Positions 26,600-37,785 of a DNA stretch of 64,000 bases are shown one piece after another. Made by a program: the position numbers and the translations under genes. Position 1 is the first letter of the stretch; the number at the start of each line of letters is the position of its first letter. The notes under the pieces are model-generated. The model was not told the origin of the DNA. It ran no database searches and saw only the letters and a list, made by a program, of their open reading frames with translations. The stretch is taken from assembly GCF_003945595.2 (NCBI RefSeq), contig NW_024104407.1, positions 682,001 through 746,000 of the forward strand, written 5' to 3'. This stretch comes from Pipra filicauda (taxonomy: Eukaryota; Chordata; Aves; Passeriformes; Pipridae).

Positions 26600-27058
26600 C
26601 CAGTGCTATTTAATACCTTACTTAATCACACAGACAAAGGAATTGAGTGCACCCTCATCAAGCTGAGTGATGCAGTTGACACACCTGAAGGATGGGGATA
26701 CCATCCAGGAGGACTTGGACAAGCTTGAGAAGTGGGCCTATGGGAATCTCATGAAATTTAATAAGACCAAGGGCAAGGTGCTGCAACTGGGGTGAGGCAA
26801 CCCCTGGTATCAACACAGACTGGGGGATGAACACATCAGGAGCAGCTGAGAAGGGCTTGGAGGTGCTGGTGGTGAGAGGCTGGACATGAGCCAGCTATGT
26901 GCACTCACAGCCCAAAAAGCCAGTTGTATCCTGAGCTACATCCAAAGGAGTGTGGGCAGCAGGTCAGGGGAGGTGATGGTGCCCCTCTCCTCTGCTGTGT
27001 GAGACCCACCTGCAGTTCTGCGTCCAGTTCTGAGGTTCCCGGCAGAGGAAGGACATGG
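26600..27058 (+). repeat. CR1 LINE ORF2 fragment, truncated at both ends
   Basis: The + strand translation contains the CR1 reverse-transcriptase C-terminal motifs [10 protein letters not shown] and [16 protein letters not shown] (about 26705-26790), followed by a block matching SYIQRSVGSRSGEV-type sequence and a decayed PHLQFCVQF motif. Frameshifts are present. It stops before the CR1 3' UTR, so the 3' end is missing, which is unusual because CR1 copies normally lose only the 5' end. Confidence 0.85.
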
Positions 27059-27971
27059 GCATGTTCCACTTTCAATGAAATGAGACTTACCATGCTTTCT
27101 GCATGGATGTGAAACCACATAGACACTAAAGGGATCTTAAGATTATACTTAATTATATAGAGAAAGATACTTTAAGAGTCTGAAACACTATATACTCTAT
27201 AGATAGAAGTAGGCCCAGCATAATTTTTTTAGCTGAGGCAGCACATCTTGAAAATTGTGAGCTTGGATCATAAACATTATAGTTGTTTTAAGGAGGACTT
27301 AATTAACATAAGGTATATTACTGCATAAGGCTTAGTTCCCATGCATTTAAATGTATGTGTTTTAAATGATTTACAGTCAACTCAAAATCAGTTACTTTTT
27401 ACTGGAACTCTTGTGACTCAGTTTTTCTAAAAAGTTAGTGAACCAGGAAACGTAGGAAAGAGAGCACATATTTGAATGAATAGCAAGCTATTAGTCAAAA
27501 CACTTTTTAATTTTAAAATGTGTATTTGATTACTGGTATCTTTTCAATTCATTGTACATCCATTTGAGCTAATTAAAAGCACACAAACATGATTTTGAAA
27601 TAGGAAACAGTCATGTTTGTGCTCTAACGTTCATTGTATAAACTCGTTTTTCTCTTTTAATTATTGCTTTTATGATCATTTTTATGCATTCTAGAAATTA
27701 ATTCTGATTTGTTGTGACACAAATTATATTCTTTTGAGTGGAACTGAAAAATACTGAGTATGAAGTCTATTTAAAATATTTCTGTTTTTCACAAACTTTA
27801 TTTAGAACAACAGCATAGGAAAGTCCGGTAAAATGCAGATGTTTGAAAATCAGTGAGCTTTGTCCTCATTTCTACCATTTGTCAATTTAGTAGGATAGCA
27901 AAAGCATATTTGTGGGATTTCAAACTATTTTCACTCTCTGTAACCTGCTGAAGGTTTTATCTGAGATGCTT

Positions 27972-28562
27972 TGTAATGGTTTAAGCCCAGTTGAAAATTC
28001 AGCACCACACAGCTACTCGCTCGACCCCCTCTTTATCCCCCCCCCCAGTGGAATGGGGAGAAGAATCAAAGTAAAACTTTCAGCTTGAGATAAGAAAATT
28101 TTAATAATAGAAAGTAAAGTAAAATACAGTAATAATGGTAGACTATAATAAAAATTATAATAAAAAGAAAAAAAAAAAAACAAAAAAAACAAAGAAAGAA
28201 GTGATGCACAATACAGTTGCTTGCCACTTGCTGACCTGTGCCAGATTCCCCTTTCCGAACCCAGATTGTCCCCCCTTCTGGGTAATTCCCCCAAGTTTAT
28301 ACTGGGCAAGATGTTCTATGGTGTGGAATATCCCTTTGGTCAGTTCAGGTCACCTGCCCTGCTATGCTCCCTCCCAGTTTCCTTTGTGTACGTCCTCACT
28401 GACAGAGCAGGAGAAAAAAAAAGTTCTTGACTTAGGATAAACATGATTTAGTGAAAAAAAAAATCAATGTGTTATCAGTACCATTCTTATTCTGAATCCA
28501 AAACACAGCACTGTAACAGCTGCTGAGAAGAAATTAATTCTATCCCAGCTGAAACCAGGACA
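27972..28562 (-). mobile_element. Near-complete solo LTR (591 bp), ERVL-like
   Basis: The + strand runs from TGTAATGGTTTAAGCCC to GAAACCAGGACA, so the element is on the minus strand, starting TGTCCTGGTTTCAGCTGGG. On that strand the TATA box is TATAAA at 28296-28301 and the poly(A) signal ATTAAA at 28100-28105. An A-rich run at 28140-28200 has expanded inside it. I see no clear target duplication. It is the best preserved member of the family also seen at 5842, 37018 and 59776. Confidence 0.85.
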
Positions 28563-28620
28563 CTCTCAGAGAAGAACTCCCTATAGGTTGCAACTTGTGT
28601 TCAAGTTGTTCCAGTGGTGT

Positions 28621-28905
28621 AGAATCATAGAATGATTTTGACTGGAGGGGATCTTTAAAGGTCATCTTTAAAGAGACATCTTCCACTACATCAGGTTGCT
28701 CAGAGCCCCATCCAGCCTGACCCTGAATGGTTCCAGGGATGGATCATCCACCACCTCTCTGGGCAACCTATTCCAGTGTTTTATCACCCTAATTGTAAAA
28801 AAATTCTTCCTTGTATCTAATCTAAATCTGCACCCTTTTAGTTTAAAATTGTTACGCCTTTTCCTGTTGCTACAGGCCCTATTAAAATATCTGTCCTCAT
28901 ACAAA
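28621..28905 (-). repeat. CR1 LINE 3' end, 5'-truncated
   Basis: On the minus strand an open frame at 28686-28904 still encodes the CR1 ORF2 C-terminus (KNFFTIRVIKHWNRLPREVV is recognisable). The 3' UTR follows and ends in AGAATCAT orientation at 28621. About 72 codons remain uninterrupted, making it one of the younger CR1 copies here. It lies 58 bp from the neighbouring solo LTR. Confidence 0.92.
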
Positions 28906-31900
28906 AAAGCTTTAGAGTGGAAGCACTATAATGCTCAACAAAATTATTAAAACTTCTGTAAATACTTCAGAATCTAAACAAAATTTATTTCCATTCCAGG
29001 AAAAATGGAAAACTGAAGGTGATATTTGTCCCCAGGTCATAATGTCTGTCTTTCTATGGAGCTGTAATTTAGTAGGAATAAACCACCAAAATTTCCTGTA
29101 ACTTTTATGAAAAATTTCCTTACTCTGAGGGTAACAGCAAATTTTGGAAGCAATAATGAACTCCAGAAAACCAGTTGTTTATTTTGTAAGTTTCTTTGAA
29201 TAAAGGCTCATTTAGTCCTCACTGATTTAACAGTGTATGACACTAAGCAAAACTGGCATTACTCATAAATTTTATTACATTTTTTGTTTAAATTCCAGCA
29301 TTCAAAGAACACTTAATGTCAGGCAGTTGCCCGAGCAAGCCTGCACTCTACAGTAAATAACACTTTCTAATTAGTGCTGATGTGGATTGGAGACAGAATA
29401 TCTGATTAACAGGAATAGCAGCAGTTGAGTGAACTTCATCAATTGTATAAACCCATGCATTGTGTAACCTGCTTTCTCTCAGTGTTACACACACCATGTC
29501 CACACACGGTCCATATGTTGTGCTGACGTTTGCATGACTACTTCCTGAAGGCCCAGTAATTCTGAGAGGTGTGTACTGAGTCAACCAGTGTCCCCTTTTG
29601 CATTAATGCTAGCAGGAGTGATGTGTGGCCCTGCAGGCTGTTCAGGACCAGCCACTGGAAATCTCACCTAGGCAAGCCAAAGAGGGTGCCCATGCTGCAG
29701 AGGTTCCTCTTTGTGTACCGAGGGCAATAAGGTGTGGGGACTTCAAAGCACAACCTTCTTTTCTTTCAGAGAAGGTTGGACTGGACTGTTGAAAGGAAAA
29801 ATATAATTGTCCCATACCTTTTCTCTTACACTCCCTTGGTTTATGCATTCAGAGATATTTTGGGGGATACTCTTTTCTCAGTTTCAGAAAAGGATTCTGA
29901 TTTTGGAAGATGGTAAAATCTGCAGTGCATATGTGGAACTCCATTGGTCAAGCTTTTAGTATAAGATACTGTGGGTTTCATGTCACACTGTAAGCCCTGA
30001 TGGCTGCATATTTTAGTCTCTGAGACTGATCTGTCTGAGTTCAACAGCACTCTGGAAGCCAAAACAATCTTCCCCAAGCTCCATCATGTGTCTCTGGTGA
30101 TATGTGTGGTTTTCCATGTACAAAGGATTATTTCTTCTTTTTATATTGGAGAACCAACCTGTTCTAAATTGTTCAGGTGGGTGGTACATCTCACATACTG
30201 GTTTATTGCACTGTCTTCAAGGTTGCTGTTATGTATTTGTAGACTGGTTGGTGGTCATCTATTTCCTTTGTAGAGTTTCAGGCTGAGTGCTACTCTTTTC
30301 ACTGCACTATTTTTATAAGAGTATTAAGCAAACAATTGAGATTAAAATCAAACCCTACATTATCAGTACACTTTATACATATAGTTAAGTAGTTAAATGT
30401 TGGGCACAACATGTGATATAATCCAACAAAAAGATGCACAGATTTCAGAAGCCATTCATAAGCTATTACTTAACACAAAAAATACAACTCAAATGCAAGC
30501 CAAAGTCTCATTAATTCCTTCTTACTCACTGTACTGCAGTAAATTTTAAATGATTGGTTTTAAAGAGAGAGTCATCTCATATTGCTGTTTTTATTAATTA
30601 TGAAAAGGGATCCAGATACCCAAATGCAATTTGTTACATAAATTCCTTTTAGAATCTGGGCCATTTATTGCCAGACATTACAAAAGAAGCATGTGCCAAT
30701 CATTTTCACTAAGTTACCATAATTAGTTGTGATTTAAGGTCCATATGCCTGCTACCTGCTGGTAGCCAAAACACAGCAACTTATTATGTTAAACATAAGA
30801 AATATGTTAAACATATTTGCAGACAATAATGTGCAGAACTGTAGTAGTAATAGAAATATCAACTTAGTATCTAGTCAAGATGTCTTCTAGTATTGTGAGC
30901 AGTTATCATTTAATTTATTTGCCATATAAACAATTATGTGTGGTTTGATGAGCTGTGGAGAGTGAGAAGGAAAAATTGAAAATTTACATTATTTTCAGTG
31001 TAAGAAAGCTATATAATATGTATGTTACCTGCATACACTATTTACATTAGTAACACTACAAGAGAAGAAAAAAAATATAAACAGAAGAAACAAATAAAGA
31101 TTCTTTTTTCTTTTTTTTTTTCCTCTTCCTCACCTCTTGAGCATACCAAATCACAGTATTGGCACCAATATGGGGTAATAAAAACTGAGGTCTTAAGGAG
31201 TGCCAGAGTGATGGGCATATGTTATCAGATTATGTAAAATCCAACTATAACATGCTTCTGGCCATTCATAAAATCTGAAAATGGACCTCATTGCTGATGT
31301 AGGGTAAGAAGTAGAATGGTTGGGAAATGAGGAGCAGACTGGGCTGTCCAGCAGTAAGAGAATGGCAATGAGAGATCAGGGTGAGCAGCGGTGGTGCCAC
31401 ACTCACAGCTCAGCCTGGGGGGGACTGCTGTTGGCAGACCAGCAGACTGCCATATGTGTACATTTGAATTCATCAAAAGAAACAGAAGTTTTCTTTGAAT
31501 GACCTCATTCCCTGCTGTTTCACTGTGTGTTATAGTGTTCTTCTGTTCCCTTTCAAATACTGTCCTCTTTCTATGATTTCATTCTGAATGTCTTGAAATT
31601 TTACATATAGATAATAAACTCTACAGCAGGCTACTACTTTTTAGTAGTAGATCAAATGGAAACTGTGATTTCAAGAAAGAGATGTTGGGTCTGTTTGTTT
31701 GGTGTTTTGTTTTGTTGTCTTTTTAATAGAAATTAATTTCTCACATTTAGATAATGATCTTAATATATAAAAAGATTTAAACCAAAGAATGGACTGTATT
31801 GGAAAACTGTATCCCTTTATTTCACCATGTGATGGATTTTCAGTCTCTGTAAAATTATGTTTGACTTCTCCAGATGGGGAAAAAATGTGCAAGAATGTAT

Positions 31901-34900
31901 TTTAAACTTCTACCTGAGCTTAAGCAGATAGGATATACTTGCTCTTTTAAGCATGTAATTTAAATTAATATCTCATTTACTGCAAACAAGCTTATTGGGA
32001 ATAAGAACAGTGGGTAAAGGGGAAGTCCCAGAACAGTTCTTGGTTGTAGTATTCATGTAGTTGGGCTTTGACACAGTACAGCAAAAACAAGCTTAGTCCT
32101 CCTAGGCCCTAAGTTAATGAAGTAACCTCCATGCTGAATAAATAAATACTGATCTTTCCTTTTCACCAGGTGAATATGATCACCTGCCAACTCAGATGTG
32201 GTTGCATGGATTTTCCCATTGCTCCACCTTTAAATGGCAATATTTAAAGCAATTATTTAATTTAACTATTTCATGTAGCAAAATGACAGGGAGTGACTAT
32301 ATGTGTGTGCCAGAAAGTGTAATGAGTTTGATTAGATGTTTGTGACTCTAGGAGGGAGGATGAGTCATCCACTTGTATGCCAGTACTAAAGGTTCAGTTG
32401 AGTCCATGAAAATACGTTTGAAAAAAATACATTTTCAAGCAGTACTACCTCAGATGTACTAAGAATTTAGCTTTTATTTGACTACCAAGTTGTATTAGTT
32501 CTTGAGGGTGACTACTCACTGGTGGAGACTAAATACATAATCATTACCTATTTATTTTCTCTATGATACCCCCATTCCCTTTAATCATTCCTTTTTATTT
32601 TATTTTTTTTGTTAAGATCAAAATACTGGTCAGGTGTTTCTTAATCAAGAAATGTTAATGAAAGGCAAAAAAATATAAGAATTAGTGTGAATAGAAGCAT
32701 GACAAGAAATGCCAGAACTCTTGCTTTTTGCACTTCCTCCATAGACAAATGCAAATCAAGCAAACTGGATGACTTGCTACAATGACTTAGGGAGTTTGTT
32801 CCTTTTGTTTTCTTATTGATGAAAATTACTGTAGCTGTCTTGTTTGATTACCATCAGACTTAGTTAGAAGCTTGACTATTTGCCTATTACATGTACAGAC
32901 AGCAGAAGAGGTTTGTTTGTTGTATTTATTCTTAAAGAAAAGATTATGTACCTGAAGGAATTCCAAGGTAAAATTTTGAAATTTCTCTCATCATTTTCTT
33001 TTAAGCCAGGATTTAAGCTCTAAACTGATGGGAAAAGTATTGCTAAAGCCTGTCTCTCAATAAATGGAGAATCCAAACTCCCTCAGAAAGGACATCTTCA
33101 TGTGTGAGGAATGACAGTATGGGCAATATTCTGTACTTCTTTAAGTAAATATTAACCTGTTCTCTAAGATTCAGAGCATCGCTAAAACAAAAGACAAAAA
33201 TTTCAGAATCTTTCTCTACTGTCTGAGATTTTGCACTAAAGCTTGATATTTTCATGAAGACTGAAGACACTCCCTTTTATTTCTGTTTTCTAATAACCAT
33301 GTGTAGAAAAATAAATTACTTGAATAGCAAATATTCATGGAAACAGTCTGTTGTGAAACTGTTGCTCCCTTAAATGAGAATTTTAGCCAAAATTGTTGCA
33401 TTTAGCATCTGCTAGATACAGTTTGTGCTTCTCCACTGGAAAGTGGGCTGGCTCTTCCTTTCAGAAACCCTGCATTTTAATCTTTGTAGCTCCCAATGTT
33501 TAAAAAGGCTGTTATAAAACTCTACCCGCTATAGCCTCAAAAATACATACATTAATACCTACCTAAATTAAAACAATACAAATGTTCTCAAACATGTAAA
33601 TATAATTAACATTCTATCTTTTACTGAAAGTTACATCTGAGATAACACTATAAATAAATTTAGTTGTTAGTTTATGGTCATTTTCTTCCTTATAGCTCTC
33701 TTTGCAGAGTGGGAAGCATCATTATATGACTACTTGAAAAAAAACCAGCCTCACTGGAGTCAATTACAGGTTGCATGAAGCTACCTGTCAAAAGAAGCTC
33801 CTATTCTTGATCTGAATTCATAACTCATTATTCAAACCTTGTAGGAGCTTGCTGAGTGCATATTCATTCCCACAAAGGTTTCTTTTGATCCTGTTGCCAA
33901 TCATCTGGTCTTTAATGGCCTTGAACACCATATACTGCAAAATAGGAAATGCTTCAATGATATTAGCTGGCTAGATTCAACTGGTGAAAAAGAGAGCTGC
34001 CAGATTTATTTTGTGTATCCCTGTAATCTTTGTATTGTTTAAAACAAATGCAGTAGATGACCACTGCTTACCCAACAGAAACTTGGTGTAATATTAAGGA
34101 AACTTATATACTTAATTATGAAATTTATCCACATATATTAAATAATAATGTTTTGTTTATTTCTTTGTTAGCAGGTGTCTTAGTACAAAACCTACCACAT
34201 TCTGATGTGGATGTCCAGAGGTGGCTGTACCATCTCTGTCAGCTTAAAACTGGCCCATCAAATTTTTCATGAAAAATTGTTCATGCTTTCATCTGTGTGT
34301 TTATGATCTACACACGGTGAGCAATATGAACTGTTTAAAACATATTTTCTTCTTTGGAAAGAGTTAACCTTTTGAAAAATAATATTAAAAAATCTGAAAT
34401 TATACAATTTAATTTTAGCAATTGATATTATGGATTATATAACTTCTTAAAAAATAATATCTATTGTAGTGCTATTAAAAAACTACCGTTCATATAATTG
34501 TACTTTTCCTACTCTGACTGGAGACTATATCAGTAGGTTTTATTTTGTTGTTCTAAATAGATCTTCAGTTTCTTAATATTATCATGCTATTACAATTAAT
34601 ATATGCCCTTAATCTAGTTTTAGTCTTATGAAAAAATATAAACCACTGACCTTGAAAAAATAATCTGGGTTGTGATGTGCTTAATTTCAAAATCTCATTT
34701 TCAAATGGCATTAATAGGTAAGATAGAATATCTAGATAAAGTGAATTCAAATTGTATTGAATAAACGTCATAAGGAAATTTTATACTGAAATAGGATATA
34801 AAATAACTATTTTGGCTTTGACTTTTAAAATGCCATGTGTCTAAAAATTCCTTTTGCTTTCAGAGCAAGTAATTTACTAATTTCAGTGGTCCAAATGATG

Positions 34901-37017
34901 GGGATCATTTCAACATAACTTTGAGAATTTCTTTTATACATGAGAGTTTCTAATTTATTTTAGAATTGAAATAACACAGTATTCTTCAGAAACTTGAGGG
35001 TGTGCAAATATCCTTCTCTGTCATGACACTAGAAAAGTAGAATGATTCCTTATGCTGAGGGGAAAATATGCTTTTACAAGAACTGCGCAGAAATCCCAGG
35101 GAGGTCTGGTGTCATTACCTAACTTCAGGGTCTGGATATGAAACCAACTTCTGCTCTGCGAGCGTGTGTCCTGTCCACAAACATGAACTGCCTTCAGACA
35201 GGTGGTAAGACCTGCCCCTAGATCACTCTTAAAGGACAGAGTTGGGTGTTCTGTGCCTGCTGCAAGCCTCGTGACAGTTACCTTGTTGAAAGGCACAGAG
35301 AACATTTGGTTCTCTGACTGGGAGAAGAATGTGGCTTCTTTAGAGAAGGATTGCACACCTTCCTCACAGTTGCTCGGTAGAAATCATTTTTAAAACACCA
35401 GCATTACATACTCCTCTATGTAATTCCTTGGAAAATTAAGTTAGAGAGCAAAAAAAGATTTCTACCACAAAGCCTGGGAAACAGATTGGATCTCTGACAG
35501 TGGAGAGGCAAACCACTTGTGCAGTGTTTGGCCTCCAACTGACTAACACAGAGTTTCACCTGGAGCAGAGTGGATACCTCCATGTTCTAACAGGCAAAAA
35601 GTGTTGAAGGGAGAAAGGATGGCTTGGGTGGCTCAAGTTATTGTTTGGTTCTTCCCATGAGTCCATAAACCTACGGCCTAATTAAACTATGTCTGCTGCG
35701 TCTTTTTTCCCTCATGACTAGGACAATATCTTTTGCTACTGTAATAGTAATCCAGCATCAATGAAAGAAAATGTCAGTCACTTTCATGGAACTTCCCAGC
35801 AGAATTGAACAAACTATAAACAAGAATGTTGGGGAGAGAAATTGAATTTTTAATATATTTAGCAGAGCAAGAGCAAGTATTAATAGTCCTTCTTTTATTA
35901 AAAGTGACTTAAAAGATCTGTTGAGATTAGCTCAGTAGCTTTTCTTTATTGTTTCACAGAGTGAAGCATCAAATATTTTGACTGCAAGAAAAGGCTGATT
36001 CTTTAGAGTCTTACTAAGGGCAACATCTGTAAGCCAACTAAGTTTTTATTTCTTTCTTACTGGTGTCTATTCAGCAACATTTACAGATCCACAGAATGGA
36101 CTTGCAAAAATAATTTGAAAAAATTATATGAAGACTTATGACTTATGTCATTCTGCCTTTCTGGGTTGCATTTTTTCATTTTTGTCTTTTCGTTTTTTAG
36201 CAGTCAGTCACTAGTCTGAGGTCCCAGCTAAACTGCAGGGAACCTCTTGCTCTTTGTTCCACAACCCTGCAAGCTGCAGGCACAGATGGAATGCATTGCA
36301 CCTCCCTTCCAGGCTCTGCAGTCCAGGTTTCCTGTGCCTAATGGAAACAAAGGTCTTGTCCCAAGCTAAAATCTCATTTATTTACCTGTCCTGAGACTCT
36401 GAAGGACCTCCATGTCCACTCGTTCTATTGTAAGATGATCTTTCCTATGTACACCTAATATAACCTTAAATCTTTTGTCTAATGCTGTGCTGAACCTTGA
36501 ATTCCCTGTCTTTACAGTGCCTTTTACTCTTTTAATTTATTCTCTGTCTCTCTCCATCTGTTGATCGTTTCAGTTGCTAGATTTCCCATATGAATTGATA
36601 ATAATAAGCCAATAATACTGTAAAACTCATAAGAAATAGAATCCAACTTGTCTTACTGTAATAATCTTCTTACAGTCTAGTCTACCTCAAATGAACAGTA
36701 TAATCTAAATGCATACTTGTCTGCAAAGGAAAATGAAAAGTCAGAGACCTCTTCCTCAGCCAAGTTTTTTACCCTTTGTAATTTTTCTGAGAAAAAATGT
36801 GGAAATGTCTCTAATACATGAAATTTTTATAAAACAGAACAAAAAATATATGCATGTTAAAGAACGTCAAATAATAATTGTGTTTCAGTCTTCTGTTATC
36901 ATGTATTTTGCCGGAGTTGTTATTATGGACTCATTGTTTGAAATTTGGAGTGTTTATGAATCTCAGGAAATAGAATTACTTTTCTACGCTTTTTGCTTGT
37001 GGGAGAAAATTCGTGAC

Positions 37018-37342
37018 TTCTTGTGGTTTAAGCCCAGCTGGCAACTAAGCACCACTCCAGATACCTCCCACCTCCCACTGAAATGGGGAGGAGAATCAAA
37101 AGTAAAACTTGTAGGTTGAGATAAGAACAGTTTAATAATTGAAACAAAGTAAGATAATAATAAAAATAAATTAAAAATATAAATAGAGAGATAAACCCCA
37201 AGAAAAACAAGTGATGCACAACACAGTTGCTCACCACCCACTGACAGTTGCCAAACGCCATTCCCCTGGGTTGGGGTTAGGTTGGGTGAGTGTGTAAAGG
37301 GCTGTGTGGTACTTAGTTGTCAACAGGGCTTAAACCACAACA
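37018..37342. mobile_element. Two ERV LTR ends in opposite orientation
   Basis: From about 37018 to 37265 the sequence is the 3' half of a minus-strand LTR of the 28-kb family: TTGTGGTTTAAGCCCAGC at the left and a poly(A) signal ATTAAA on the minus strand at 37131-37136. From about 37300 to 37342 the sequence is the 3' terminus of the same LTR type on the + strand, ending TTAAACCACAACA. Both outer ends are therefore LTR 3' ends and the middle lacks U3 and the TATA box. This could be a nested insertion followed by deletion, or an inverted rearrangement. Confidence 0.7.
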
Positions 37343-37690
37343 GTTCTTTTTGGTGCCCTGTGTGGAGTTGATGTGCCGGGCCCTCAAATCTACACAGTTC
37401 AGTGAACCTGGTTATCCCTCTCCTCCACCTGACTGGAGACAAGGTCTCTCTAATGCTGATCACGTGGTTCCACATTTCCTTCTTGTAGAAATGGACTAGA
37501 ACTTGTTTCCACAGAGTCAGGAGTATAATGAGCCCTTTCATTCTGCTTGGGAAACTGTCCACTGGAGACTGGAGCAAAAATCTGTGATTTCTTTTCCCTG
37601 CCATTCCCACACTCATGCCTCTAGAGTTGGGGTATGTTTTCAATGCTATTTCCTCATGTCCTCTCTGAGGTCCCCCTTAAACCTCGACAC
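37343..37690 (+). mobile_element. Possible ERV leader with primer-binding-site-like motif
   Basis: Directly after the + strand LTR terminus comes an eight-base spacer and then TGGTGCCCTGTGTGGAG at 37351-37367. The position and the TGG start are those of a retroviral primer-binding site. The tRNA is not clear to me; only the first seven bases fit well-known sites. The following 300 bp are GC-richer than the intron around them and hold no gag-like frame. The extent is a guess. Confidence 0.4.
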
Positions 37691-37694
37691 TTGT

Positions 37695-37785
37695 TCTTAA
37701 TCCTCTTCCCTTCCTTTCCTTTCCCCTCTCTTCTCCACCTTCTTCCCCTTCCTGTTTCCTTTCCCTTTGCCCTATTTTCCTTTAG
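37695..37785 (+). other. Polypyrimidine tract
   Basis: About 90 bp of almost pure C/T with CCTTTCC motifs, ending CCTATTTTCCTTTAG at 37785. It resembles a strong 3' splice site, but no recognisable exon follows. It may be part of the adjacent retroviral remnant (a polypurine tract on the opposite strand) or simple sequence. Confidence 0.5.

Noticed and set aside
36709..37119. 136-codon open frame on the + strand
   Set aside because: It runs from intron sequence into an LTR, has no recognisable motif and no splice or start context.
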